Positions 26,482 to 33,001 of a DNA stretch of 64,000 bases are shown here, piece by piece (position 1 is the stretch's first letter; each line of letters opens with the position of its first letter). The notes under the pieces were generated by a model. The model saw only the letters and a program-made list of their open reading frames with translations, was not told the origin of the DNA and made no database searches. The position numbers and the translations under genes were made by a program. Origin of the DNA: Thermodesulfovibrio sp. 3907-1M (GTDB lineage Bacteria; Nitrospirota; Thermodesulfovibrionia; Thermodesulfovibrionales; Thermodesulfovibrionaceae); contig NZ_CP144373.1 in the NCBI RefSeq assembly GCF_040450955.1, positions 124,001 to 188,000 of the forward strand. Direction: 5' to 3'.

Positions 26482-26913
26482 TTAATACACTTTTTCCTGC
26501 TTTTCAGACTCACAGACTTCTTTTACTACATTTTTTATAAGAATGCCATCTTCCCATACTTTTTCGTTAACTTTTTTGCATTTCGTATGAGGTACTACAT
26601 AATAATTACCAGTCAGAGGCTCTGCTCTGTAGTAGCCTTTACCGTCTTCGGTTCTGTATTCAACTACCTCTCCACTCTAATATGCTTCTTTTAAACCACG
26701 CTGAGATATGTCTGCTAAAGTTGCACCAAATACTGCACCCAAAGTAGCACCAATAACTCCACCACGCCATGAGTTTTTCTTATCAAGCAACGCTCCTGCA
26801 ACCCCACCAACGGCTGCACCTATACCTGCTCCTTCATAGTGAGACTGTTGCAACTGTCCACAGGCAGTGATAAAAAATGTGAATAGGATTAAAACCGATA
26901 AAAGTTTCTTCAT
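26482..26913 (-). pseudogene. Glycine-zipper surface protein interrupted by an in-frame TAG
   Basis: The first part (26677-26913, 78 residues) has a lipoprotein-like start (LFTFFITACGQLQQ) and a glycine zipper, GAGIGAAVGGVAGALLDKK and GGVIGATLGAVFGATLA. It stops at TAG after GLKEAY. Reading on in the same frame gives about 64 more residues, SGEVVEYRTEDGKGYYRAEP to a TAA at 26482, a plausible C-terminal domain of the same protein. One C-to-T change (CAG to TAG) would explain it. Readthrough is possible. A truncated but functional lipoprotein is the alternative. Confidence 0.6.
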
Positions 26914-26969
26914 AAGAGTTTCTCCTTTAGATGTTTCTTTAGATGTTTTTAGGTATTTTCTAATATTTT

Positions 26970-27013
26970 TTAAATAACATAGTTCTTACAGTTAAATAAC
27001 ATAGTTCTTACAG
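26970..27013. repeat. Tandem 22-bp repeat, two copies
   Basis: Two identical adjacent 22-bp units, each ending ACATAGTTCTTACAG. They lie between the repeat-protein gene and the glycine-zipper gene. A shorter duplication (TTTCTTTAGATG) is at about 26928-26950. They could be operator half-sites or slippage products. Confidence 0.75.
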
Positions 27014-27039
27014 TTTGTTGATTCATTCAATAAAACTTT

Positions 27040-27717
27040 TTATAGTTTCATTTTTATTTTTGGTCTTTTGGGCAATGTTTGTTCAATATTTTCTACGATT
27101 TTTTTACACATTTTTTCTTTTATATGTAATTCGTAAGCTTTCATAAATAAATGTTCTTCTTTTGTTTTGTCTGTTTTATTTTTTATTTGTTTATACAATT
27201 TATCTATTGACTTGCCTTTGTTTTCTACTAAAAAATTTTTTATTTGCTCCATCTGTTTATGGTTAAAATCAAATTTTGCATATAATTTTACTTGTTCCAT
27301 AGATAATTTATATTTAAATCCCGATCTTATTTCTACCATTTGATTACTATCAAATTCAGGTTTTGTGTACAGTAACACCTGTTCCATGGTCAATCCATCT
27401 TCAAATCCTTTTCTTATTTGTTCCATTTGATCCAAGGTAAAATTTGGTTCTGCAAAGATTTTTACTTGTTCTATGGACAAACTATTTCTAAAACCAAGTT
27501 TTATTTGGTGCATCTGCCAGGCATTAAATTCTGGTTTTGCATAGAATAAAACCTGTTCCATGGATAATCCATTTTGAAATCCCAACCTGATCTGTTCCAT
27601 TTGAAGTATATCAAATTCTGGCTTTGCGTAAATTTTTACTTGTTCTACTGATAAACCGTATTCAAATCCTAATCTGATCTGTTTCATTTGATCTTTATCA
27701 AAATCTGATTTAGTCAA
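27040..27717 (-). CDS. 29-residue-repeat protein (QMxQIRxGF...LSxEQVxxYAxPxF)
   Basis: A 225-residue protein made of five tandem 29-residue repeats plus a sixth half-repeat. Each contains QMxQIRxGF, GLSMEQV and YAKPEF. A basic, helical tail follows (about residue 150 on). Similar repeats occur in uncharacterised proteins of bacterial mobile elements and phages. The likely fold is a helical solenoid for binding a partner. The start is TTG with GAGGAGGT at ideal distance, and it overlaps the preceding ORF by 8 bp. Confidence 0.7.
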   Translation of the reverse strand: MTKSDFDKDQMKQIRLGFEYGLSVEQVKIYAKPEFDILQMEQIRLGFQNGLSMEQVLFYAKPEFNAWQMHQIKLGFRNSLSIEQVKIFAEPNFTLDQMEQIRKGFEDGLTMEQVLLYTKPEFDSNQMVEIRSGFKYKLSMEQVKLYAKFDFNHKQMEQIKNFLVENKGKSIDKLYKQIKNKTDKTKEEHLFMKAYELHIKEKMCKKIVENIEQTLPKRPKIKMKL

Positions 27718-28021
27718 TATTTACCTCCTCTTTTAAAACAAATTCCAGGGTGGAAATGTCAAAATTTCCATGTTTGTTCTGGCTTTCTTTTCTATAAACT
27801 ATTTTGAATACAAAGTTTTCGTTTGTATTGTGATAGCGTGATAAGTCAAATATAACCTCAACTGAAAGTTTTCCCATTTGATTAAGAAAACATTCTATTT
27901 CTGTAAAAAGTTCGTAAAGGCAATCCCACGGATAATCTTTCTCGTTTGATACAACCAGAATTCTATCTTTCTTTTGAGATATATAAAAGAATAAACCGTC
28001 TTTTGTTTCTATTTTTTTTAT
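27710..28021 (-). CDS. Unrecognised ORF lacking a normal start codon
   Basis: An open frame encodes about 103 residues (KKIETKDGLFFYISQKKD ... VVSNEKDYPWDC ... IFDLSRYHN ...), ending in TAA inside the start of the repeat gene. It looks coding and sits in a run of minus-strand genes. No ATG, GTG or TTG lies in frame: the ATG at 28028, right after AGGAG, is one base out of frame, separated by a run of eight A. Either an A was gained, polymerase or ribosome slippage corrects it, or an ATA at 28021 is used (8 nt from AGGAG). Confidence 0.5.
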   Translation of the reverse strand: MKKIETKDGLFFYISQKKDRILVVSNEKDYPWDCLYELFTEIECFLNQMGKLSVEVIFDLSRYHNTNENFVFKIVYRKESQNKHGNFDISTLEFVLKEEVNID

Positions 28022-28043
28022 TTTGCATTCTCCTTTTAATTAT

Positions 28044-28667
28044 TTATAGCAAACCTTTTGTTTTTAACATTTCCTGAATTTCAATATTGCTGTATCTTAA
28101 ATACATAGCAGTGGTATTTAGTGATGCATGCCCAAGTAATTGCTGGACCGCAGTTACAGGAATTCCTGCACGGAGAAGTTCTATTGCACGGGTGTGCCTT
28201 AAAACATGTGGGTGTGCAATTTCGTCAGGAATACCTGCTTTTTTACAGAGTTGCCTGAACACTACGAAAAAATTGTTTCTTTTGAGTTTAAAAACCTTAC
28301 CCTCCATTTTAGGATGCAGTTTCGTAAAACGCAGGTATTCAGAAATAACCCGATCGGGCACGGGAACGATTCTGTATTGATTCTTTTTCTTCTCACTTCT
28401 TTTAAGTGTAATAAGTCTTACTGTTGAGTTTCTAAAATCTAAGTCTCTCGTTTCGTCAATATTTAAAACCTCAGACACTCTTGCCCCTGTGTAGCGTAAG
28501 AATAAAAATACCAGCCAGTATCTACCTCTTACGATACTTCTTTTTTCTTCAAACCACTTCTGAAACTCAAAGGTGAGCCTGTTAAGTTCATCTTCTGTAA
28601 GATGATATATTTCCTCTTGAATAGAAACACTTTGTAAAGGGTTAAAATTATTTTTTTGCACAAGCAT
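28044..28667 (-). CDS. XerD-like tyrosine recombinase (second recombinase)
   Basis: A 207-residue recombinase with all catalytic residues: Arg in YTGARVSEVLN, Lys in LKRSEKKKNQYRIVP, HVLRHTRAIELL, LLGHASLNTT and Tyr in AMYLRYSN. At 207 residues it lacks a full N-terminal core-binding domain, like the short archaeal Xer proteins and some plasmid resolvases. A perfect palindrome resembling a recombination site lies about 80 bp upstream. It could resolve multimers or invert or excise a segment. Confidence 0.85.
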   Translation of the reverse strand: MLVQKNNFNPLQSVSIQEEIYHLTEDELNRLTFEFQKWFEEKRSIVRGRYWLVFLFLRYTGARVSEVLNIDETRDLDFRNSTVRLITLKRSEKKKNQYRIVPVPDRVISEYLRFTKLHPKMEGKVFKLKRNNFFVVFRQLCKKAGIPDEIAHPHVLRHTRAIELLRAGIPVTAVQQLLGHASLNTTAMYLRYSNIEIQEMLKTKGLL

Positions 28668-28686
28668 AACATTATGCTAAAGGAAA

Positions 28687-28702
28687 TGTTATAGATAAGT
28701 CA
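28687..28702 (+). repeat. 16-bp direct repeat, copy 1
   Basis: TGTTATAGATAAGTCA, identical to 28771-28786, 84 bp apart. The second copy forms the right arm of the palindrome at 28748-28781, so this one may be an accessory recombinase-binding site. Confidence 0.85.
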
Positions 28703-28747
28703 ACAAAAAATAAAAAATCAAAATGTAAAGTGATACAAAACAGATGC

Positions 28748-28781
28748 TATCTATAACAAAACTGAACTTTTGTTATAGATA
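28748..28781. other. Perfect 14-6-14 palindrome, candidate recombination core site
   Basis: TATCTATAACAAAA, spacer CTGAAC, TTTTGTTATAGATA. Two 14-bp inverted arms around a 6-bp centre is the architecture of a tyrosine-recombinase crossover site (dif-like sites have a 6-bp centre). It lies in the gap between the recombinase gene and the divergent primase gene, so an operator function is also possible. Confidence 0.6.
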
Positions 28782-28825
28782 AGTCATTGCTTCACCAAAA
28801 AGTAATATATCTTTAAGAAAAAGTT

Positions 28826-28845
28826 CAGTAGAACCTACCGAAAAT
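28826..28845 (+). promoter_or_regulatory. Recurrent promoter-like motif, copy 2
   Basis: CAGTAGAACCTACCGAAAAT, followed 14 bp after CCG by ATCTTAAAA. It lies 47 bp before the primase-like gene and its AAAGGAGG site. GTAG-AAC-CTAC is itself a small inverted repeat. Upstream, CACCAAAAAGT...ATCTTTAAG may be a degenerate second copy. Confidence 0.5.
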
Positions 28846-28892
28846 TTTCTCATCTTAAAAAAAACACAATACCAAAAGAAAGGAGGTAACTT

Positions 28893-29870
28893 ATGTTTTT
28901 TGACGAAATAAAAGACAAAATTAAACAAATTTCAATCAAAGATTATCTTGAAACAGTATACGGATGTGAATTTAAAAGAGTTGGTAACTCATGGTTTTGT
29001 TTAAGCCCTCTGAGGGCTGAAAACAATCCATCATTCTCTGTGAAAATGCCAGAAGAAAACTTCTGGTATGATTTTGGCATTGGAGAAGGTGGAGATATAT
29101 TCAAACTGGTACAGAAACTTGAAAACTGCACATTCATGGAAGCTTACGAAAGATTAAAAAATTTTCTTGGAATAGTCCCTGAAATGAAAAATCGGAAAGT
29201 TGAGAAAATTTTAAAGAAAAACAATCTTGATAAAGCTCAACATGCTCAAAGTTTTTACAGAACAATCGTTAAAACTTCAAATGAAATACTCATAAGAAGA
29301 TACTTTAAAACATTCGGTTTACCTTTTTACACAGAATTCGGAGTAGCAGAATACACAAGCATTAAAGGGGAACAATTCGTAGTATTTCCATGTCCTGATA
29401 AAACTAACATTATCAGTCTTGAATGTAGAGCAATTAAAACGATTAATGGTTATATTGAAGAAGTAAGAGACGAATATGGAAAGAAAATCAAACGCACCAT
29501 TGGCAACAAGTACCCTTGGGTTTTTTACAGAACGTCAGAAGCTATTGTAACTGAATCAATCTTTGACTGTCTTGCAGGAGAATTAATCTATGGAAATCAC
29601 TTAACGCTTGTAGCTCTTAACGGTGTGGGCAACGTAAAACTTCTCCCTGACGTCATTCACAAATATAATCTTACAACTGTTCATCTTGCATTAGATAACG
29701 ATGAACCCGGGAAAATTGCCACACAAAAAGCAATAGAACTAATACCCAATGAGATAGACACTTTTATAAAAAAAGACCATGTAAGAGCAGGAGTAAAAGA
29801 TTTATATCAACTAATAAAAATTAAAGCAGAAAAGGAGGAGTTATGCTGGCAGAAATTATCGAAAAAATAG
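28893..29870 (+). CDS. DnaG-type primase-like protein with Toprim domain
   Basis: A 325-residue protein. The N-terminus resembles the primase zinc-binding (CHC2) domain: WFCLSPLRAENNPSFSV, FWYDFGIGEGGDIFKLV. However, the His and later Cys ligands are missing (SPLR in place of the usual PFH), so zinc is probably not bound. A Toprim domain follows at about 210-300, with AIVTESIFDCLAG (Glu) and LALDNDEPG (DxD). It probably primes element DNA or processes nucleic acid. Good AGGAGG site; first gene of a plus-strand operon. Confidence 0.82.
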   Translation: MFFDEIKDKIKQISIKDYLETVYGCEFKRVGNSWFCLSPLRAENNPSFSVKMPEENFWYDFGIGEGGDIFKLVQKLENCTFMEAYERLKNFLGIVPEMKNRKVEKILKKNNLDKAQHAQSFYRTIVKTSNEILIRRYFKTFGLPFYTEFGVAEYTSIKGEQFVVFPCPDKTNIISLECRAIKTINGYIEEVRDEYGKKIKRTIGNKYPWVFYRTSEAIVTESIFDCLAGELIYGNHLTLVALNGVGNVKLLPDVIHKYNLTTVHLALDNDEPGKIATQKAIELIPNEIDTFIKKDHVRAGVKDLYQLIKIKAEKEELCWQKLSKK

Positions 29871-30895
29871 CAGGTTTTGAAGCAAAGGGAAGTCAATACT
29901 ATCCAAGACCATCCCTTGCAGGACCAGAACGCTGCTTGAGACAGCTTGTTTATATGGCCAAAGGAATACCTGGGAAAAAGAAAGAAGACAGATTCCACCT
30001 GATTCTTGATGACTCCAGCTGGCACGAAGAATTGACATTAGATTGGTTGAGAAAATCCGCATTTAAAGTACATTCCGAACAATTAGAAATTGAATGTGGT
30101 ACAGTAAAATGGAAAGGTAGAGACTTCCCTCTAAAAGGACACATTGATGGAATAATTACAGACGTACAGGGAAAAGATTACCTGCTGGAACACAAGGCAA
30201 TAAATCATTTCAGTTTTCAAAGATATTTAGAAAAAGACTATCCGTTAGACTACCTTACCCAATGCTGTCTTTACATTGTAGGGTTACAAAAACTGAATCC
30301 TGAAATTAACGAAGGGATTCTACTGATCAAAAACAAAAATACATCGCAGTACTTAGAGTTTAGACTTCATTACGATTCAAAGAACGACATCCTCTACGTA
30401 CCTGAAGTGTGTGGCTCAAATGGATACAGAAGAGAAGGAACGATTTTTAAAAATCTCTATAACTCTGCGATTGAAAGACTGAATCAGATTGAGCATTATT
30501 GTAATGTTAACGATCTCCCACCAAGACAGTACACTTTAAACGATTGGCAATGTAATTACTGTCCATACAATGAAATCTGCTATGAAAATTATCAGGAAGA
30601 ATTCAATCAACTGGAGGCGATTCAGCTGTCTGAAGACTATCAGAGTTTACTTGAGGAGTATGAGGTTTTAAATGAACAAAAGAAAATAGCTGAACAGAGA
30701 TTAGAAGAAATAAAGGAAGAATTAAAAAAAATCCTTTTGAATGCAAATGCAAAAGCAGGAAAAATCGGAGCTTTTACGATTACGAGAAATATACAGTTGA
30801 GAAAGCAAATAAACAAAGACAAAATTCCACCAGAACTTATCCCTGTAATTTATGAGGAAAAATTGTTTGAAACTTTAACTATTAAAAAACAATAA
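29843..30895 (+). CDS. Cas4-like PD-(D/E)XK nuclease with Fe-S cluster cysteines
   Basis: A 350-residue nuclease. Catalytic Asp in GHIDGIITD (about 97) and Glu-x-Lys in LLEHKAIN (about 111) form the PD-(D/E)XK site. One Cys near residue 30 (PERCLRQLVY) and three in CNYCPYNEIC (about 234-245) match the four ligands of the Cas4/AddB 4Fe-4S cluster. The C-terminal part is a coiled coil and a basic tail. It probably resects DNA ends. It overlaps the primase gene by 28 bp, with its own GGAGGAG site. Confidence 0.8.
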   Translation: MLAEIIEKIAGFEAKGSQYYPRPSLAGPERCLRQLVYMAKGIPGKKKEDRFHLILDDSSWHEELTLDWLRKSAFKVHSEQLEIECGTVKWKGRDFPLKGHIDGIITDVQGKDYLLEHKAINHFSFQRYLEKDYPLDYLTQCCLYIVGLQKLNPEINEGILLIKNKNTSQYLEFRLHYDSKNDILYVPEVCGSNGYRREGTIFKNLYNSAIERLNQIEHYCNVNDLPPRQYTLNDWQCNYCPYNEICYENYQEEFNQLEAIQLSEDYQSLLEEYEVLNEQKKIAEQRLEEIKEELKKILLNANAKAGKIGAFTITRNIQLRKQINKDKIPPELIPVIYEEKLFETLTIKKQ

Positions 30896-30936
30896 AAACT
30901 CAAAATAAAAAACTAAATAAAAAGGAGGTATAAACT

Positions 30937-32031
30937 ATGATAGTAACACAAAAAATAACAAAAGTTGCAGGAATTTCAGAGAAAAGAAGACTCCCAAGAT
31001 TAGGAAAGATTCGTCTTGGAGTCAAAGCAATTAATCCAAAAACAGGGAACGAATATCCTAAGGAAGTTGATTACTTTGTTGTTCCACCGGAAGTTGCAAA
31101 GGTTTACGGTGAAAAACCAAAAGAGCTTGATATTATGTTCCCAATCAATAACATTGAAGTAATATTTCCTCAAGCTTACAAGTGGTACGGAGACACCAAG
31201 GGACTGAAGTGTATAGGCAATGGACAGATTGCATATAGACTTGATGAAAAAACAGGGGAAATGATTGAGAGGGAATGTCCATGCGAAATTTTAAGTAACA
31301 ATGGCGGATGCATGTTAAGAGGTCATTTGTTAGTAATTCTTCCCAGAGTAAACATGGGTGGGGTTTATCAGATAGATGTCGGGTCTTACAACTCGATTAT
31401 AAATATCAACAGTGCTTTAGAGTACATAGAGGCTCTTATTGGTAGATTCGCAATGGTTCCCTTAAAATTGAGAAGAGTTCCAAAAGAAATCCCTTATGAG
31501 GGGAAATTAAGAACGCATTATCCCCTTCAAATATTTTTTGAGGGAGATATAAATCTCATCAATGCCCTCAGGGAAGATAATAAAAGAATCATCATGGCAA
31601 CTGAAAATCTTGCATTACCTGCACCTGAGGATATTAACCCGAAACATGATCCTGAAGCGGTAGTGGTGGTTGAAAATGGTGAAAACGAAGATGAATCAGT
31701 AAATGAAAATTCTCAAACAACAACTGTTACCCCTGTCCCTGCAAAAAAAGTTGCAACAGCACCAAAATCTCCTGTACAGAAACCTGCACCAGAGGTAAAA
31801 CCACCAACAGATGTACAACTCAATGCGATAAGAAATATCGCATTAAGAAATGGTTATGATGAAGGGATAATAGAAACTTTCTTATCTCAGGTTGCATCAA
31901 TAAAAGATGCAAGTAACATCATAACCACTTTTGGCAAAGGTGATTTCACCTTACTTGATAAATTCATCGCAGAACTCGATGTTGAAGAAGTGGAAGTGCC
32001 TGAGGAAGTAACTACTCAGGAACCTTTTTAA
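30937..32031 (+). CDS. Gp3-like recombination-directionality-factor-family protein
   Basis: A 364-residue protein. Residues 1 to about 210 match the family often annotated as Gp3-like recombination directionality factor or hydrolase/metal-binding protein: DYFVVPPEVAKVYGEKPKEL, MFPINN, FPQAYKWYG and CECPCEILSNNGGCMLRG-type Cys pattern (ECPCEIL, GGCMLRG). A Pro/Lys-rich linker (about 265-295) leads to a small helical domain and acidic tail. The family is linked to control of phage integrases, but the evidence is thin for most members; here it could instead act in recombination with the neighbouring nuclease. Confidence 0.65.
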   Translation: MIVTQKITKVAGISEKRRLPRLGKIRLGVKAINPKTGNEYPKEVDYFVVPPEVAKVYGEKPKELDIMFPINNIEVIFPQAYKWYGDTKGLKCIGNGQIAYRLDEKTGEMIERECPCEILSNNGGCMLRGHLLVILPRVNMGGVYQIDVGSYNSIININSALEYIEALIGRFAMVPLKLRRVPKEIPYEGKLRTHYPLQIFFEGDINLINALREDNKRIIMATENLALPAPEDINPKHDPEAVVVVENGENEDESVNENSQTTTVTPVPAKKVATAPKSPVQKPAPEVKPPTDVQLNAIRNIALRNGYDEGIIETFLSQVASIKDASNIITTFGKGDFTLLDKFIAELDVEEVEVPEEVTTQEPF

Positions 32032-32038
32032 AAAATTT

Positions 32039-32067
32039 AAAGCCACCCCTTGTGGGTGGCTTTTTTT
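32039..32067 (+). terminator. Rho-independent terminator
   Basis: AAAGCCACCC pairs with GGGTGGCTTT across 5 nt, followed by T. It lies 8 bp after the Gp3-like gene and before the ribosome site of the next gene. Confidence 0.92.
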
Positions 32068-32082
32068 AACATAGGAGGTTTT

Positions 32083-32418
32083 ATGATTGTAAAATTTCTT
32101 AAATCAATTAACATAAAAATAAAAGACAAAACCCGTTTTTATCAACAAGGGCAAATAGTAAACCTTCCAGATACAACGGCAGAATTTTTAACTAAAAATG
32201 GATTTACAATAATGTACCCCAAAAATACAGAACAATGTATACATCCTTTTGTCTGTGAAATAATGAATGAAAAAGAGGGATGTGCTTTTATACAGTCTGA
32301 CATGAAAAATGCCTGTTGCGGTCCTTACAAGAAAACACAAGATGGAGGAATTATAAGCCATCTTGGACTCCCTGCTGTTTCAAATTCAGATTTGCAAAGT
32401 AATATAAATATAAAGTGA
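32083..32418 (+). CDS. Unrecognised small protein with five cysteines
   Basis: AGGAGG sits well before the ATG at 32083, giving 111 residues; the frame is open earlier but runs through a terminator. The N-terminus (MIVKFLKSINIKIKDKTRFYQQGQIVNLPDTTAEFLTKNG in outline) has a small beta-barrel pattern. The middle has CIHPFVC, GCAFIQ and ACCGPYKK, possibly a metal site. No family recognised. Confidence 0.65.
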   Translation: MIVKFLKSINIKIKDKTRFYQQGQIVNLPDTTAEFLTKNGFTIMYPKNTEQCIHPFVCEIMNEKEGCAFIQSDMKNACCGPYKKTQDGGIISHLGLPAVSNSDLQSNINIK

Positions 32419-32422
32419 TCCC

Positions 32423-32440
32423 TCAGTAGAATTACGAAAA
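32423..32440 (+). promoter_or_regulatory. Recurrent promoter-like motif, copy 3 (weak)
   Basis: TCAGTAGAATTACGAAAA resembles the other copies but lacks the ACC and runs straight into the terminator at 32437, so it may be coincidental. Confidence 0.25.
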
Positions 32441-32471
32441 AAAGGGAGAGTTTTTTACTCTCCCTTTTTTT
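32437..32471 (+). terminator. Rho-independent terminator
   Basis: AAAAAAAGGGAGAG pairs with CTCTCCCTTTTTTT across 7 nt. It closes the 111-residue gene; a new ribosome site for the next gene follows. Confidence 0.9.
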
Positions 32472-32509
32472 ATTTCTTTTTAAAAAAATATTCAACAAAA
32501 GGAGGTAAC

Positions 32510-32683
32510 ATGAAAATCATCAAACCAAGAATTCCTGTAGAAGTTGTACTTTTTATGCGTAAAGCACACAAAGTTGTAGGTAACAAAAAAAGGCAGTTAA
32601 GTAAAGAAGAATGCAGAAAATTTAAAAACAAAAAAAATTCAATAATTAAAAACTACACAAAGGAGGTTCAGTATGACTTTTAA
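32510..32683 (+). CDS. 57-residue basic protein
   Basis: AAAGGAGG lies just before the ATG. The product begins MKIIKPRIPVEVVLFMRKAH and is very rich in Lys and Arg (GNKKRQLSKEEC, KFKNKKN), so it is probably nucleic-acid-binding. It overlaps the start of the MazG-like gene by 11 bp. Not recognised. Confidence 0.6.
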   Translation: MKIIKPRIPVEVVLFMRKAHKVVGNKKRQLSKEECRKFKNKKNSIIKNYTKEVQYDF

Positions 32684-32987
32684 TGAGTATCAAGAAAAAG
32701 CGAGACGAACTGCTATTTATCCTGAGGGCTGGGTTTATCCTGCTTTAGGACTTTGTGGGGAAGCAGGGGAGGTGGCGGAAAAATTAAAAAAATACATTCG
32801 TGATGGAAAAACTTGTTCTGAAGTAAGAGAAGAACTTATTAAAGAATTAGGAGATGTTTTATGGTATATTGCAAATCTTGCTTATGAATTTGAAATTTCA
32901 TTAGAAGAAATAGCAGAAAAAAATATTGAAAAACTTTTATCAAGAAAAGAGAGAAACAAATTACATGGTAATGGAGATGATAGATAA
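32673..32987 (+). CDS. MazG-like nucleotide pyrophosphohydrolase
   Basis: A 104-residue all-helical NTP-PPase. Metal ligands are seen in LGLCGEAGEVAEKLKK (EAGE..E) and KELGDVLWYIANLA (ExxD). These enzymes hydrolyse NTPs or dNTPs to monophosphates and often occur on phages and elements. It precedes NrdD by 14 bp, so both act on the nucleotide pool. Confidence 0.88.
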   Translation: MTFNEYQEKARRTAIYPEGWVYPALGLCGEAGEVAEKLKKYIRDGKTCSEVREELIKELGDVLWYIANLAYEFEISLEEIAEKNIEKLLSRKERNKLHGNGDDR

Positions 32988-33001
32988 AGGAGGTGTTATA
33001 A

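Noticed and set aside
29843-30895. Cas4 of a CRISPR adaptation module
   Set aside because: Only the nuclease fold and Cys pattern fit; no array or other cas gene is present, so it is better placed in DNA processing of the element.
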